A DNA stretch of 64,000 nt from Macrolepiota albuminosa (taxonomy: Eukaryota; Basidiomycota; Agaricomycetes; Agaricales; Agaricaceae): positions 62,001 through 126,000 of the forward strand of contig JAMWFC010000079.1 in the NCBI GenBank assembly GCA_027475525.1, read 5' to 3'. Positions 43,010-55,400 of the stretch are shown one piece after another. Positions within the stretch are counted from its first letter, which is position 1; every line of letters starts with the position of its first letter. The notes beneath the pieces are model-generated. The model ran no database searches and was not told the origin of the DNA. It saw nothing but the letters and a program-made list of their open reading frames with translations. The translations under genes and the position numbers were made by a program.

Positions 43010-44689
43010 ATGGTTTTCAATACTGTCTGCCTTGCCCTCTTGTTCTCGTCTTCTATTGTTCCTGTCGAAGCCGCCCCACGTGTGTCTAACTCTGGTGAGG
43101 TTCAACATGTAACCCTAAGAGCCTGCGATTCCGTATACAGAACCGATATTTCGAAGCAATTTCGTCCAAGAACATCTCAACCCCTATCCAAGCAAACCCC
43201 GAGTCACTTTCCGTCATGATGAAACCTTCAAGTTGACCATATTTTCTGATTTGCATTATGGAGAAAATCCTTGGGACGACTGGGGTCCGGAACAGGATTT
43301 CAATAGTACTCGATTGATGAACACAGTACTAAATGATGAACAGCCTGACTATGTGCAAGTCTCGCTTTGTACCACAGACGACTCTGACATCGATACATCA
43401 TACTAGTGTGTTGAATGGAGACTTAATCACCGGCGAAAGTACGATGTCAGTGTACCATTGGAAGGCATCTTGTTCACCGACTAGCTAGATACTTTCAGAG
43501 AGAACTCTACGACTCTCATCGACGAAATTGTGGCACCACTCAACGCGGCTAAGATACCTTTTTCTTCTACACAAGGCGTAAGTGTTACTCAGACTATCCT
43601 TTTGGGTCCAACAAACATTTTTCAGAACCACGACAATCAAGCTAATATCAGCCATACGGAGGAGATTCTCCGCGAGCAGAAAGTGGCGCCGCTAAGCTAT
43701 ACTCGCATGGCTCCTCCTGGAGTAGGAGGAGGTGGAGGGCCAGGAAATTACTGGGTACCGGTTAGTTTTGCATTTATATATCTCACACATGTTTACCTGC
43801 ATTCTCTCTTTTGCAGGTATACAAAGAGAAAACAGGTACTTCCCTCTTGACTCGTAATGTTCTATGAATGACGCTATCCTAGATGTATCACCTGTACTGA
43901 TTCTCTGGTTCTTTGATTCTCGAGGCGGATTTTCTCTAGGTGCGAATTCTACCCGTGTTCCTGACTGGGTTGATACGTCTGTTGCCGAGTGGATCGTGTC
44001 AGAGACACGCGCGATGAATGCTGTTTGGGGACCGGCTGAAAACCGCGGTGCCTTAGCTTTCGTTCACATTCCCCCGTATGTCGCGTTTAGTTATTTGCAA
44101 TGTCAGATTCCTAATTCCAATTGGGAAGTCACATTACTACCAAGCTACAGAATAATCTTAACAACGAGACCGAGCCTGGCCTGAATGGTGAGCTCCAGTT
44201 TGTTTCTCTAGGACTTGTATGTACCTATCACTGCCCACAGCCGATTCGTTGAGTGGAGGGGGTTCGGTGCAGGCAACTACCATTGTGTCAGATGCTGGTA
44301 AAGATGATGTTTTTTGGAACGCAGTAAACCAGAACATCAAGAATTTGCACGCTGTCTTCTCTGGACATGGTGTGATTCACGCTCCTGTATTCAAAACGTA
44401 ATGTGATTTTCTCCATGTAGATCACGGGGACGAATGGTGTGCTCGTGACAAGCAGAGAGATGTGATTTTCTGCTTTGGTAAACATTCTGGGTATGTCGTT
44501 TTTCAAAAATTTTCCCTAGGATTCTTACCGTAGAGCAGTTATGGAGGTTACACCGGAGACGGATGGGGGTACGGAGTGCGCAATGTGGTATTTAACTCCT
44601 CTAAGCCCGAAGATGGGGTCGAAACCTGGATCAGGCTTGAAGCTGGGGAGACGCGTGCTCGAATAATTCTGAATAAGCAATACAACTAG
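43010..44689 (+). CDS. Secreted calcineurin-like metallophosphoesterase
   Basis: Eleven exons (43010-43094, 43141-43354, 43407-43438, 43489-43577, 43626-43760, 43817-43835, 43883-44075, 44129-44187, 44241-44369, 44421-44490, 44539-44689) join in phase to 391 residues. A signal peptide (MVFNTVCLALLFSSSIVPV) precedes the five metal-binding blocks: FSDLHYGE (D-x-H), VLNGDLITGE (GD), QGNHDN (GNHD), AFVHIPPH and FSGHDHGDEWC (GHDH). It belongs to the fungal PHM29/DCR2-like phosphoesterases acting on phosphoesters outside the cell or in the secretory path. Exon 2 ends with a GC-AG intron with the consensus start GCAAGT. A GT reading of this intron would lose the GD motif. No disruption. Confidence 0.88.
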
Positions 44690-46374
44690 CCCCACTCCAC
44701 CGATATCGATCCACTTGTGTTTCAACTCTAACCTTTTGTAGTATGAAGGATGTTTATATTCTTTCAAGAGTCCTTCGCAGCGCCTCAAGCTTACAATATT
44801 GAGTCTCCGAAGCCATGTTTCGTTTACAACATACGCACAACCCACGGGTAGCATGTCACCCCTTTTGATCCGAGTTCGCTATATCACTGGTGCATTCTAG
44901 AAAGTGGATTGTGTTACAAGTGTATTTTGATTGCTGACCAAGGGTACAACACCTGTAACATCAAGATGACATGGGTATATTTGGGGATTTGACTGTCAAA
45001 TTTTAGCGGTAGTACAGAGGAAATTATCTTCCTCGCGCAGAATAAAGTGCACATTATACAGTGACATGCGATTCCAAGTTATCATTGAAAAGACCAGTAT
45101 ACAACAGGTCTGCCAGCTAAGCTACGAAGGCCGAAACCCTAAACCGTAGCCGAAAGATTGTAACAAGGGGGCGAGGGTGTGCCATCCCTCGGCGCTCGTA
45201 GCTTACATAGGCCTCTTAGAACCGTGTATCATGGCACTATGTGCCCAACACGATAAAATTCATTTTTTATAAAAAAAAACCCCACGAAGGATCCGACTTT
45301 CTGGAAAATCGCTCACAGGCTTCGCAATGAGTACGCCAAATCGGCCCTATCAATAGCATTATCAGTTTTCGCTTTGATGGGACCTGGCCTAGATTTTCAC
45401 ATCTTAAACTGACGAAGAACATCAGCAATTATTAGACTCCAGCGACTTGCGGTCCACGAGAACATCCACACATTTTCAAATGTATAATTTCTGCGACGAA
45501 GTCCGACTGTAATGTCGCGAACGTGCCTTACAATCCCAGAGACAGACATACCGACTACGACTTCTTTGTAATGACGTTGGTGAGTAGGTCGAATAAAATT
45601 TTGACGAGTACAATTCGATTAACTTCAGGATGACTTGCGAATCAGCGGCCGAGAACGCGGGTGTTGTTGCCTGATTATGGCGAGGTTGAATTTCAAGTTC
45701 AAGGCGAAACAAACGTTAAAGAGAAACTTTGACGAGTGTACGTTGAAAGTTAGTTACTCCCTTCACGATCCTACGTTATAACTGTAAGTGGCTCCTACAA
45801 TTTCGCCAGAATATTCTTTGCCAGAAAAACACTAATTTCCTCTGGTGAATACCGTCGTTCTTTTTCGATAAATCTGCGATAGATTTGTATATTGATAGAA
45901 ACCTTCTGAGGCAGCGGCAAGGATAGTTAACGCGAAGGAAGGAGAATTTCACAGTTAACCTTTGTGTAGGAGTGGGTTGAAGATGAAGAGAGTGATTGTC
46001 CTATCATAACCAGGCGAATCGCGAGCATAATGATCAGTAGCAAATGGTAAACGTGAGGTAACGTTGTGATGGACGTCAGGCTTGTTTAGAGGTCCTGTTG
46101 TGAGTGGGCATGCGACACAAGATGTATGAAGAAATATCAGATGGAGCTTCGGATGACTAGAAGGAGGGCTTCCCTAAGCGCTTCCCGTATGTACACACTT
46201 GGCAGAACCCCGACGACTGAAGAATATCGTATATGAAAGGACCTTGTTGGACCGGGTGAGTTGAGGCTATCCTGTGCTCAGAAAACTAGTACATTATCTT
46301 GAAAAACAGACATCCAGGGACCCCCCTGCGACTACAACACTGCGTTGCGCAGCTTGCGCGTCATTTACACCGTC
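44690..46374. other. Intergenic, no gene recognised
   Basis: 1.7 kb between convergent genes. It contains an A-rich run near 45270-45280. Open frames up to 109 codons without resemblance. Confidence 0.4.
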
Positions 46375-46973
46375 TCAAACGTTCTTTTCCAGCCACTTCT
46401 CCCCGTTCCAAGAAATCTCAACCTTCCACTTCTGCGTACCCATCCACTGATCGCTGAGATAGCTGTCCCACCACTTGATATATATGTCTCCATCTACATC
46501 AATGAAGTAACCAGCTACGCGCGGACTAGGCCCCAAGTATTCGTGTCTAAGTGGATATAGTCTCGAATCAACCGATCCAGAAAAGTGAGCAATTGATGTA
46601 CCTACCGTTTTGCCACAACCTTGTCCATGTGGACATAGTTGATCCAATTGTTTGTTTTAGCATCGATCTCCTCGAGATAATACTGATGTACAAGCTGATT
46701 GAGGTCAGTTCCTGGATATACATTGCGTGTATCTTCGCCATCTCGTGAAAGATAGGAACGTGGCAAGTGGATGCGTCCGCGATCCCAATGTACATGCTTG
46801 GTTAGTGGCCATCGTGCAAGTTCCCAAGCCAAGGCTCTTCGAAGATCAGTAATCGTTTGTGATGCGCCCTTCTTTTCCTTCTGTGCTTGAGGTGAGTCCT
46901 CGGAAAGCAGAAGCGCTGGGTCCACAACCGGCTCAGTTTTCATAGAAGACCAAAAAGTAAATTTGATTTCCAT
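46375..46973 (-). CDS. Small protein of unknown function
   Basis: Two minus-strand exons, 46973-46606 and 46561-46375, with a 44-nt intron, encode 184 residues in phase. Notable segments are ITDLRRALAWELARWP, LVHQYYLEEIDAKTNNWINY, and a C-terminal part rich in Trp/Tyr/Asp (YFIDVDGDIYIKWWDSYLSD, then KWKVEISWNGEKWLEKNV), which looks like a compact beta-rich domain. No signal peptide or membrane helix. I do not recognise the family. It lies 80 nt downstream of the MFS gene's stop codon, on the same strand. Confidence 0.6.
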
Positions 46974-47053
46974 TTATATCGAAACGTGAGGGCCGGCCAA
47001 TCAGGGAAATTACAGACTATTTTTAACGCAGTAAATATATCTTTTAAAAACCC

Positions 47054-49119
47054 TTATCTCCTCGTCAAGACAATTCCTTTAATGAAGATCGACGAAAGAA
47101 ATGCGAAGCCCGCCAGTACGGCGGTGAAAGTCAACGTTGCCTGCACCGCTTCCGAGTAAGCAGTCCTAACAATGGCCCGAGTCGAGGGCTCTAATTTGTT
47201 GATATAGTCAAGCGATTCCCTGACACGAAGAATTATCTAAGAGGATGCCTATGAGTAGTGGACAGATCAGTTAGTAAAACCGAACCTTTTCAACGTTTTC
47301 ACCGGACAGACGCAGGCGAAGATCCCTACGGAGCGCCTCTTGGACAATTGTACTCCCAACAGAGACGCCAACGACAGATCCGAGAGAGCGAAAGAGATAC
47401 GAAACTAAATGAACATCAAACTTGCGATTCCAAAGGAGAACAGGAGATGGCGAACCAGCAGTTGCGATAGCCTGATCTTCCGGACCGGCATTGGCGATCA
47501 AAGCGATCAAACTTGTAGTGATTCCACTTCCTACCCGAAATGCTTAGTGCATTCCCAAAATCCTTTTGACAATATTTATTTACCATTTCCAGCGCTCGAG
47601 AAGAAGAGACCTAGGTAGAGTTTGTCAATGAACATGGTGGTCAAAGCACTGCTGACTTACCTATGGCAAACGGAAGCATAGTGCCAAAGGCAGCTCTTGT
47701 TGAGATTTTTACTAGACCCGTCGCGAAGAACTGCAAGCTATATCCGAGAACTGTAATAAGATAGAACTTTCCCGTGGTCTGTATTACAAGGCCTCCTCCC
47801 AAAGAACCTAACAAACCACCAACAACACAAAGAACGAGCCAAATGCCTGCATTAGCCGCTGTGTTACCATGAACGGCTTGCAAGTACAATGACACTTGGA
47901 AGATCAAGTTCATTCCAGCTGCGACACCGAAAAAATTGACTAAATACCCCGCAATGAGGGACCGGTTGAAAATGATTCGTCTAGGCGCGAAAGGTTCACT
48001 GGCAATCCGCAATTCAATGGCCCCAAAGAGGATAGCGAATACTGCGAATGAGCTGAATGAGAGGAGCGTGACAGAATCTTTCCATGAAATATTTCCGCCG
48101 TGGTCAAGGCCGAAAAGTAAAGAGAATACGGTGATAACAAGGGCGAGTGATCCAACGAAGTCGACGCGTTTGAGCTTCGCGGAGAAATCAGAGGAATCGG
48201 ACTTAGGTAGATGGAGACCAAAGGAGACAGAAGCAATAGCCATAAGGGTTAGCGGAAATTGGAGGAGAAAGGCCCTGCAGATAGCCGTCAACGTAATACG
48301 CAGGGTAGTATCTGTGGTCGATACCCACCAGCGCCAACCGAGACTGTCTGCTAATAATCCACCTAATGGTGCGCCGGATGCTGATCCCATCGTCCATATA
48401 ATATTTAGAATTCCTTGCCACGTGCCGCGCGATCGTAAGGGAACTACGTCAGAGACGATGATGCTGACAATTCTGGAAGTCCGATGTTAGCATCTGTCAA
48501 GTTATTCTCGAAAAGAGACACACGTTTGCATCCCGCCGCCTCCAATACCAGCAAAGGCTCGGCTGAGAATTAATTCGTTCATGTTCCGAGCAAGGCCACA
48601 CCCCAAACATCCTAATGCGAATATAGAATATGCAAACAGAAGGCAATTCTTACGCCCAAAAATATCGCTCAGTTTTCCGTATAGTGGTCTAAAATAAAGT
48701 CAGCGATGAGTACGGATGGAAATATGAATATCTAACTGAAAGCTAGTCGTTGTCAACATGTACGCTGTGGCTATCCAGCTGGTGTTTTGAAGCTGATGTA
48801 ATTCACTTCCTATCGCGGCATACGCTATCCAAATGAAATGAGTGACATGGGACGGATGCGCCGAGCACGGAATTATTCACCAGATACCACGATTGTTCCG
48901 TCCATTGCGCACAAGAAAATTCCAATGGTCATGGGTATCAACTGCTCGGTTTCAATCGTCAGTAGTCGTCGCCGTGTGTAATAACGTAGAACTAACCAAA
49001 GCAATGTAGGATTTTGTAGAGCTTTTGGGTTTAGAGACCTCCCGATCTTCAATGCAACCATTGTAAGAAGTGATGGTCTCTGAGTTTGTAGTTAGGAGAG
49101 ACGATGTCTCGTTGGCCAT
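47054..49119 (-). CDS. MFS transporter, DHA2 / vacuolar basic amino-acid (VBA) type
   Basis: A multi-exon minus-strand gene starting at 49119 (MANETSSLLTT) and ending with the TAA at 47056-47054. Early exons are 49119-48997 and 48941-48881. It shows IGIFLCAMDGTIVVS in helix 1, WIATAYMLTTTSFQPLYG, motif A GKLSDIFGRKNC, motif C-like MGSASGAPLGGLLADSLGW, and a C-terminal half with VGVSVGSTIVQEALRRDL and GFAFISSIFIKGIVLTRR. About 14 helices fit the DHA2 subfamily, which exports drugs or loads basic amino acids into the vacuole. At least one intron lies within 47440-47490. The substrate cannot be read from sequence. Confidence 0.85.
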
Positions 49120-49445
49120 TGGTATCTACAAGTCTCTGAGGGGGTCAGTTAGCTCGAATCTGACGAGCAGTAACAATCTACACACATTATTTGAGGGATA
49201 ACAGCAGTACCACGCAAGTACACTGCGATGAGATAAAAGTTATGTGGAAAGAGAAGATAAGCTGCATGGCAGTCGTGGAATTGGCTCAAGGACAGATAAA
49301 TTCAGCACTGCACGTGATTGGTCGAACATATGATCCGAGCTGATCTAGGACAGAACATTAGTGACTTGCGATTGCAACGGGGAGATGAAATGAATACAAT
49401 TATCCAATTACACTACACAAGGTATATTTTTCAATTTTCAAGTGT
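49120..49445. other. Intergenic spacer between the DUF6533 gene and the MFS gene
   Basis: Both genes are on the minus strand, so this is the MFS promoter region and the DUF6533 downstream flank. Nothing else seen. Confidence 0.4.
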
Positions 49446-51150
49446 CTATATTCCGGTGGGTATATCTGCCTTCATCGATCGCAACTGTTTCATCTCTATG
49501 TCACTCAACGACGCCTGTCCTGATGGACTGACTATACTCCGTGATCTGCCACTGCTGTGAAGCCATTGTCCAGGAAGCTTTTGTGAACTCTCAAAGTCTT
49601 TGGGCACATTGCGAACATTTAAGAAAATTCGATTGCCCATCACGCATGACATTGCGACCGAGAAGCCAATGGGAATCTCGATGAGTGTTTGCTAGAGACA
49701 GTCAAGTCGGTTCTGACTTAATCATACTAGAAGACGAAAGTAAACGTACTGAAGCAATGAGGAAGATCAGAAAGTTTGTCAGATATGTAGTGAACAGGCT
49801 AATCGAAGCCCAAGTTTGGTTAGAGAAATTGAGGGAGACTTTGGGAGAAACATACACAACAAAATAGAGCACAGAATCGCGGATTAGGATACGGAAAAGA
49901 TGATTTCCTGAGTGAAGCGATGACGAAGGCATACTCGACGCCTCGTAAGCTTTGTATAGGGCTAAGACACAAAGAAGACTTTCAAAGGCTAGCATTGGTA
50001 TCCAAAAGGCATAGAAGTGCACGTCTATATTAGTCGGTAGACAGGAGTTGAGACCTGGAATCAACGGAACGATAGCAATAGCTGCGAATATGGCAAGCAG
50101 CGTGAGAGACACTGTTACAGGAATATATCAGAGTCCGACGGACCTTTAATTTTGGAGAGTACAAATCCCATGATAGCCGCAGAGGCTGCTGTTGCGATTA
50201 TGAAGGATATTATCATCAAAGCTAAAATTTTCTTCTTGCTATAATACATGGCGGAGAGTCGCATTTGAAGGATTACTGGGAGAAGATAAGCTCGATTTTT
50301 CAAACGATAGTCACACTGACCTTCGGCTATCACACATGCGATGAGTCCTGTCCAACCCTGCCATTGAAAGAAATGGAGACCTAAAAAACAATGGTCCGTT
50401 CAGTGAGGACGAAGATAAGCAAGCAATGGACGTACAACTGAACGCAATATCACGACATATGGATCATGATGAAGACATTAGAAAGCACAGCTTACAACTG
50501 ACATATCAATCAGTGATTCATGATCCATTAATAATCAATGAAAAAGGGCGCTCACAGAATTTGTGAGAAGTGGGGAGAAAAGACCTTCCATGATGTGTCA
50601 GGAGCGCCCGGGCCTGTATGAAATGGGCAAAATTCATACCGTAATTATTGATGCTGGCGGAAATGAAGTGGGTTTAGTGAACCAAACCTCTGAATCCACT
50701 CTACTTACATGACAGATATCAAGCCATAATAGCGATTCTGGAAGATGCGTTAATGTCGAGATGTTTGGGAAGCTTCAATACTAACCAATAGAAAGACAAC
50801 CTTTCCGTAAGTCCATCCGCTTTTCTAGACATTGGTCAGCATGCGATCACCCGGTGAACGAAATTTTCAAAGACCCAGATGAGTTCCACCTATGAACACA
50901 GTCAGTAAGCGCTCAGAGATATAGAAATGTTTAGCCACTTCATCGCCGAGGGTAACCACTTCGTAGAAAGATGAGCTAAACACCTTGAACATGTGTGGCT
51001 TGATACGTACAATGATCATAGATAATAATGGTTCCCGACGCGACTGTCAGGAGATAAGGTCTGCAATAATCGAGTTATTTTGTACCAGCACTCACGCTGT
51101 GAGTAGCGCGTTGACTGAATAGCATGTATCGTAGAAAGAGGAATGCCCAT
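49446..51150 (-). CDS. DUF6533 multi-pass membrane protein (second copy)
   Basis: Minus-strand exons at the 5' end: 51150-51096, 51043-51011, 50958-50939, 50889-50875, 50824-50786, 50737-50709, all in phase. Later exons lie around 50690-50300, 50081-49850 and 49840-49446 with edges not fully fixed. The family signature is clear: TIIIYDHLVTLGDEVELIW, SGWTYGKVVFLLNRYYGL, FFQWQGWTGLIACVIAE, VILQMRLSAMYYSKKKILA, AFWIPMLAFESLLCVLALYK, LIRDSVLYF and C-terminal EIPIGFSVAMSCVMGNRI. It has unusually small exons (20 and 15 nt). Function unknown. It is a distant paralogue of 8223-9712. Confidence 0.78.
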
Positions 51151-53400
51151 CTATGAGGATTGATCGTCTTGGAGGGAATTAAGGAGAAAGATTCGTCCTA
51201 CCTCGAGCGTGATAGTCAGAGAGCTTGAATGTGATATGAAATTACCACGATCTGTCGGCAATCGATGACGAGCGGCAGGCACGTAAATACATGAGAACAT
51301 ACATCCTGGATCAAACTGATGAAAATTCTCCAAATAGAAGTGCTGTTGATGGGAAAGTTAGAAGTAAACGGGTGGGTGTAATTTGCCATTTATGGATAGT
51401 CAGCCGGATTCCTGGAGTGAAGCGAAGAGCCGCGGCGCGATCGAGAAAACATTTCCGTATCCACCATACATAGTATTTTTGCATTTTAAGCAAATGACTA
51501 TGCATGTATGGGCGACCTAATAGCAAAGACAGGTTGTAATAACGATATACCTACATAGCTGTCGATTTCACAATGTCTATATGCGTCTGGTTGACGTAAC
51601 GGACAGAAATGGCGCGCAGAATCAATCACGCAATCCATCTGACTTTGATATACTGAAAATGGGCACATAAAGGAAGCACGTTTGAAGTTGGTTTACGGGA
51701 CGTTCATTCCGCTTGCACCGGTGAGCCGGAAAAACCGAAGTTCGACAATGGACACAAGACCACACCATTAGATTCCCGAACCTTCAACGTTCAGCCTTTG
51801 GATACGTCATCACTTAAACGAAAGACAATTAGAAAGGCGAAACATCAATTAGACATTAAGCATAGGCGATAGCTTCAACATACACTTGTCAACTAAGCAT
51901 CAGAAAGTGCTACAAACTTAGACTTCTCTGTGTAAAGAAGCAGTGAAAAGGACTCTACAGGGTAACATTTAGTATCAGGTAGGTTTTAGTTGTGCCAAGT
52001 CCACGTCATTTAACCGTGCTTAGTTACATCCATCCATGTACATGTGTCAATATTCCAGGTAGTAAAGTATGTGAGTGAGTTGTTGGGAATTCGTAAAGTC
52101 ATAGATGTGACAAGTGTATGGTCCTCAGGGCCACTGGGCTGGCCACCGCTCTGTTTTGTTCGTACGTGTACATATAGCTCGAACATGGACAAAATACCCT
52201 TATTTGGTTTATACACAACTGAGGGTACGTTATTCATATCTCACTATACACATAAATACTCACCACAAATCATACCTAGATAGTACTTACGTGTATTGAT
52301 CCAGGTACCTACAATACAGTTTGGTTTATACACAACTGAGGGTTAAACTCACGTGTATTTGAATTTGATCTAGGTGTGACTACGCCTGTCGGATTGTCTG
52401 TCCCAGTTCCAACATGAGTGACGTGAGTCTTTTTGTCATGATTGGTGTGGAAAACTGCCTGTATTGTACACGAGTTAAATGTATTGGTTTTATGCGAGTT
52501 AAAACTCCAAGGTGAGGCAAGACATCCTTCGAAGCTCGAACGGGAAAATTGCCGAGCAACATCTTGCAATTTTGTTGTTTTGCAAAGCATTGGCCACTCG
52601 TGGCAGTCCGGACTCCTACGGCTTGCAGAAGCTTCACTATCCATTGGAAACAAGACAGGTTTGAAGCTCTATCATGATGTATTTAAATCGAGATATGGAA
52701 CAAAAGGGATACCGACTCCTAGAAAAAAAAAACTTGGGGTCAGAATTTTTTTTATCAGCGCCGTAACCGAGTATTGATACATCGCTTTCCCACATGAGAC
52801 AGGCAGTGGGAAAAATATACAAAAATAATAATAATGAAACAGATTGATTATTGTATTCTGGTTGAAAACTACAAGCCGAAACAACGTCAAAAACCGTAGA
52901 CGAAGGACATATCTCGATAAATAATAAAATTCCCTCACAAACAATCAAAACTCCCCAGGAAAGCAAGCCATCAAAATATGATCGTATTGGCGTCTTCAAG
53001 GCCGATGGGGTGGCGAGATCTCGGACCAACTCCGAGATCAAATCCCATGAGTTCCAATCAACCCGATGTCAGGAACTCTACTCCACCTCTGTCCCACCTG
53101 TAAAACTTGATCCTCGACCCCTCCGCGCCCTCCCACAGTCATGGAAATGCTGGGAAACAACTTCGGCATTCCAGGAAAAAGGGAGAAGAGGGGAAGGAAG
53201 CAAAGAACCAGTGACAATAAAAAGTTCTTGTCAGGTCAGAAAGACACCATGGGCAAGCACATAGCCATGCTCAGGGCTTGGAAATTATATAAACCAACAG
53301 GAAATCATGCAGGGAACATGTTGGTCCATGCATGCTAGATAGTGTTTGACTGGGAAAATAGGATGATGTTACCACAACAAACATTATGCCAGGACCACTT
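51151..53400. other. Intergenic, no gene recognised
   Basis: 2.2 kb with several frames under 140 codons and no resemblance. A 20-nt sequence GGTTTATACACAACTGAGGG appears at about 52206 and 52321. The longest frame (52637-53041, minus) looks fortuitous. Confidence 0.35.
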
Positions 53401-53469
53401 TTTATTTCACACTTGGGCACCACCCCATCATACTTGAACAATAGTATGAATACACATATATGGATGAGA

Positions 53470-53619
53470 TAGAAATGGCACCCTCAGTCATTTAAACAAG
53501 ACTGAGGGTGAGCAAAACATTTACTTTAATTTAGCTACAATTAACTGACTGTAACACTACAGTATTACAACTGATATTGTATTGTATAGATATCTGTGAT
53601 ACAAGTCCGAACTCTAACA
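53470..53619 (+). repeat. 3' end of a relic LTR
   Basis: Contains the hairpin CACCCTCAGTC...GACTGAGGGTG (53479-53510) and ends CTCTAACA. The next bases, GGTTAATAG, resemble a decayed GGTTATGGG primer site. Confidence 0.5.
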
Positions 53620-53639
53620 GGTTAATAGCTATTGATTGC

Positions 53640-55400
53640 ACAATTACTTTCTGGACAGTTTTGTGCATCTGATCTTTGGACCTCCTAGTCTTGTCTCTTC
53701 ACATGTTGCATTGCATATCCTATCTCTCCAGAGCTCTTATCCTTTGGCTAAATTGCATCAGCCATGCCACCAACCTCACCTTCTGCTATTCTGCCTAGCA
53801 ACTGTATGAACTCATCTGTGCCAGAGTATATCATCCACCACAGGTAGAATGGCCTCAAGTTCAGTAGGGCCAAAGAGAACTTCACCTAGTGGACTAAGAA
53901 ACTAAAGGATGCTCTGATCCTCAATGGCATCTACATACATGTCTTTGCCTCTGTGGACGTGGGATGGAGTATCTGATGGATCGAATAAGAGAACGGAAGA
54001 GTTGGGAGTAGAGGATAAGGGTGGAGGTTGAATTGAATTGGAAAATGCGAGGATGCGCTGCACACGTAAAATACTGAATGTCACAACATGATGAAGTTCA
54101 TAGACCAGCGGTAGAGGTGCACCAGTAAGAATAAAGAGGGACAAGCATAGTCAAGCACTAGACAGATCCCAGTAGAAAGAGAAAAGAAGAGACAGCGCGG
54201 TAGTCGAGAACACAAGACTCTAGTGCACTGCGAGAATAGAGACGCCAAGAAGCAAGCCTTAGTGGGCAAGAACCAAGCCGAGACAGAGAGACCAGAATCC
54301 CGAGTTGCCGAAGACAATGCCAAGATAGACGGAACAGAGACAAGACTGGCAGAGACAGAGCCGTGGCTGAGAAGCGAGATCACCGAGAAGCCAAGAAGAG
54401 TCTGAGTTCGCTGCCGAGGACAGCAAGTAAGTGATGTTTGACGTTGGATCAGACGTCAAACAAGCCAGAACAGAGCCAGGCAGACAAGACGACCGAGAAC
54501 AGACCAGACAACGTCGAGACACAGATACGAAACATGTGAAACAAGCAGAGCTCAAGACCAGAGATTGTGGGGTACAGAAACCTGTCCATTCGTATGTTTT
54601 CTCTTCCTATTTATACATATTTTACAAGACTTCGGGATTGACAATCTAACCCAGAATTGTCCTCCATTGTTGATCCTTCCCCGGATTCTGTTTTTGACCG
54701 CTGGTCGGTCTCGTAATTACAAACTCTAATTCTTTCCTTGCCTCATCCATACCTTTGACTTCCTAATCCGACTATGTTGTTATTTGTTTAACGTCTACCC
54801 GGCCATCCCTCAAACATTTTACTTGTGTCCGCCCTTTGTGTTGTGAAATCCAACCTATTCACTCAACCCCCCTTCTCATTTCATTCCATCAGCAGTCCCT
54901 TCCCTTCTACCACACCTCCATCATCCCACACCCTGACACTTCCATTAAGCCTTGTGCCAATGCAAACTGGTCTATGAACAATTGACATGCAATCACATTT
55001 ATGAAGACTATGTTAGAAGACACTGAGCATTGGAACTTAGTCACAGACAAAAGCATGCACCTTTGTTTTGAAGACCTAAAGACTTGTGCCCAGTAAAAGG
55101 GCCCTATCAAGCAGATTGCCCTTTTACAAAAGGCCTTGTCCACCTACTGCTCCTCGTCAGAACCTCTGCCAACCACTGCTGGCTGCATCACAGATATTGT
55201 CAGGCATGCATTTGACATTGAGATGATTGATGCCAAACTCTTCACATGCATCACACTTCTAAATAGTCTGCTGAGCAAGAGTATTATTGACTCACCCTGC
55301 CAGGCAATCAATATTCGCTTTCTGATGGAAAATGTAAAAGGACACTTTATTGTGGAAAGCCAAGCAGACATGTCAACCACTCAAACCCACCACTAAGAAG
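53640..55400 (+). pseudogene. Relic copia gag, interrupted by a ~1-kb insertion
   Basis: Follows the relic LTR in plus orientation. Before the interruption the sequence reads like LKDALILNGIYI. After it come SIKPCANANWSMNN, LVTDKSMHLCFEDLKTCAQ, then TYCSSSEPLPTTAGCITDIV and DAKLFTCITLLNSL, typical of copia-type gag. Stops and frame changes abolish coding. Confidence 0.5.
53945..54925. mobile_element. Younger insertion inside the relic gag, type unresolved
   Basis: About 980 bp, CpG-rich compared with both flanks. It starts near TGTCTTTG and ends near CCCTGACA, so it may be a solo LTR (TGTC...GACA), but matching target duplications were not found. Confidence 0.35.

Noticed and set aside
49145..49165. 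A TCGAAT-containing stretch resembling a tRNA T-arm
   Set aside because: No matching acceptor, D- or anticodon stem could be drawn around it.
52637..53041. A 134-codon minus-strand frame with hydrophobic stretches
   Set aside because: Runs through A/T homopolymers and has no family resemblance. Likely chance.
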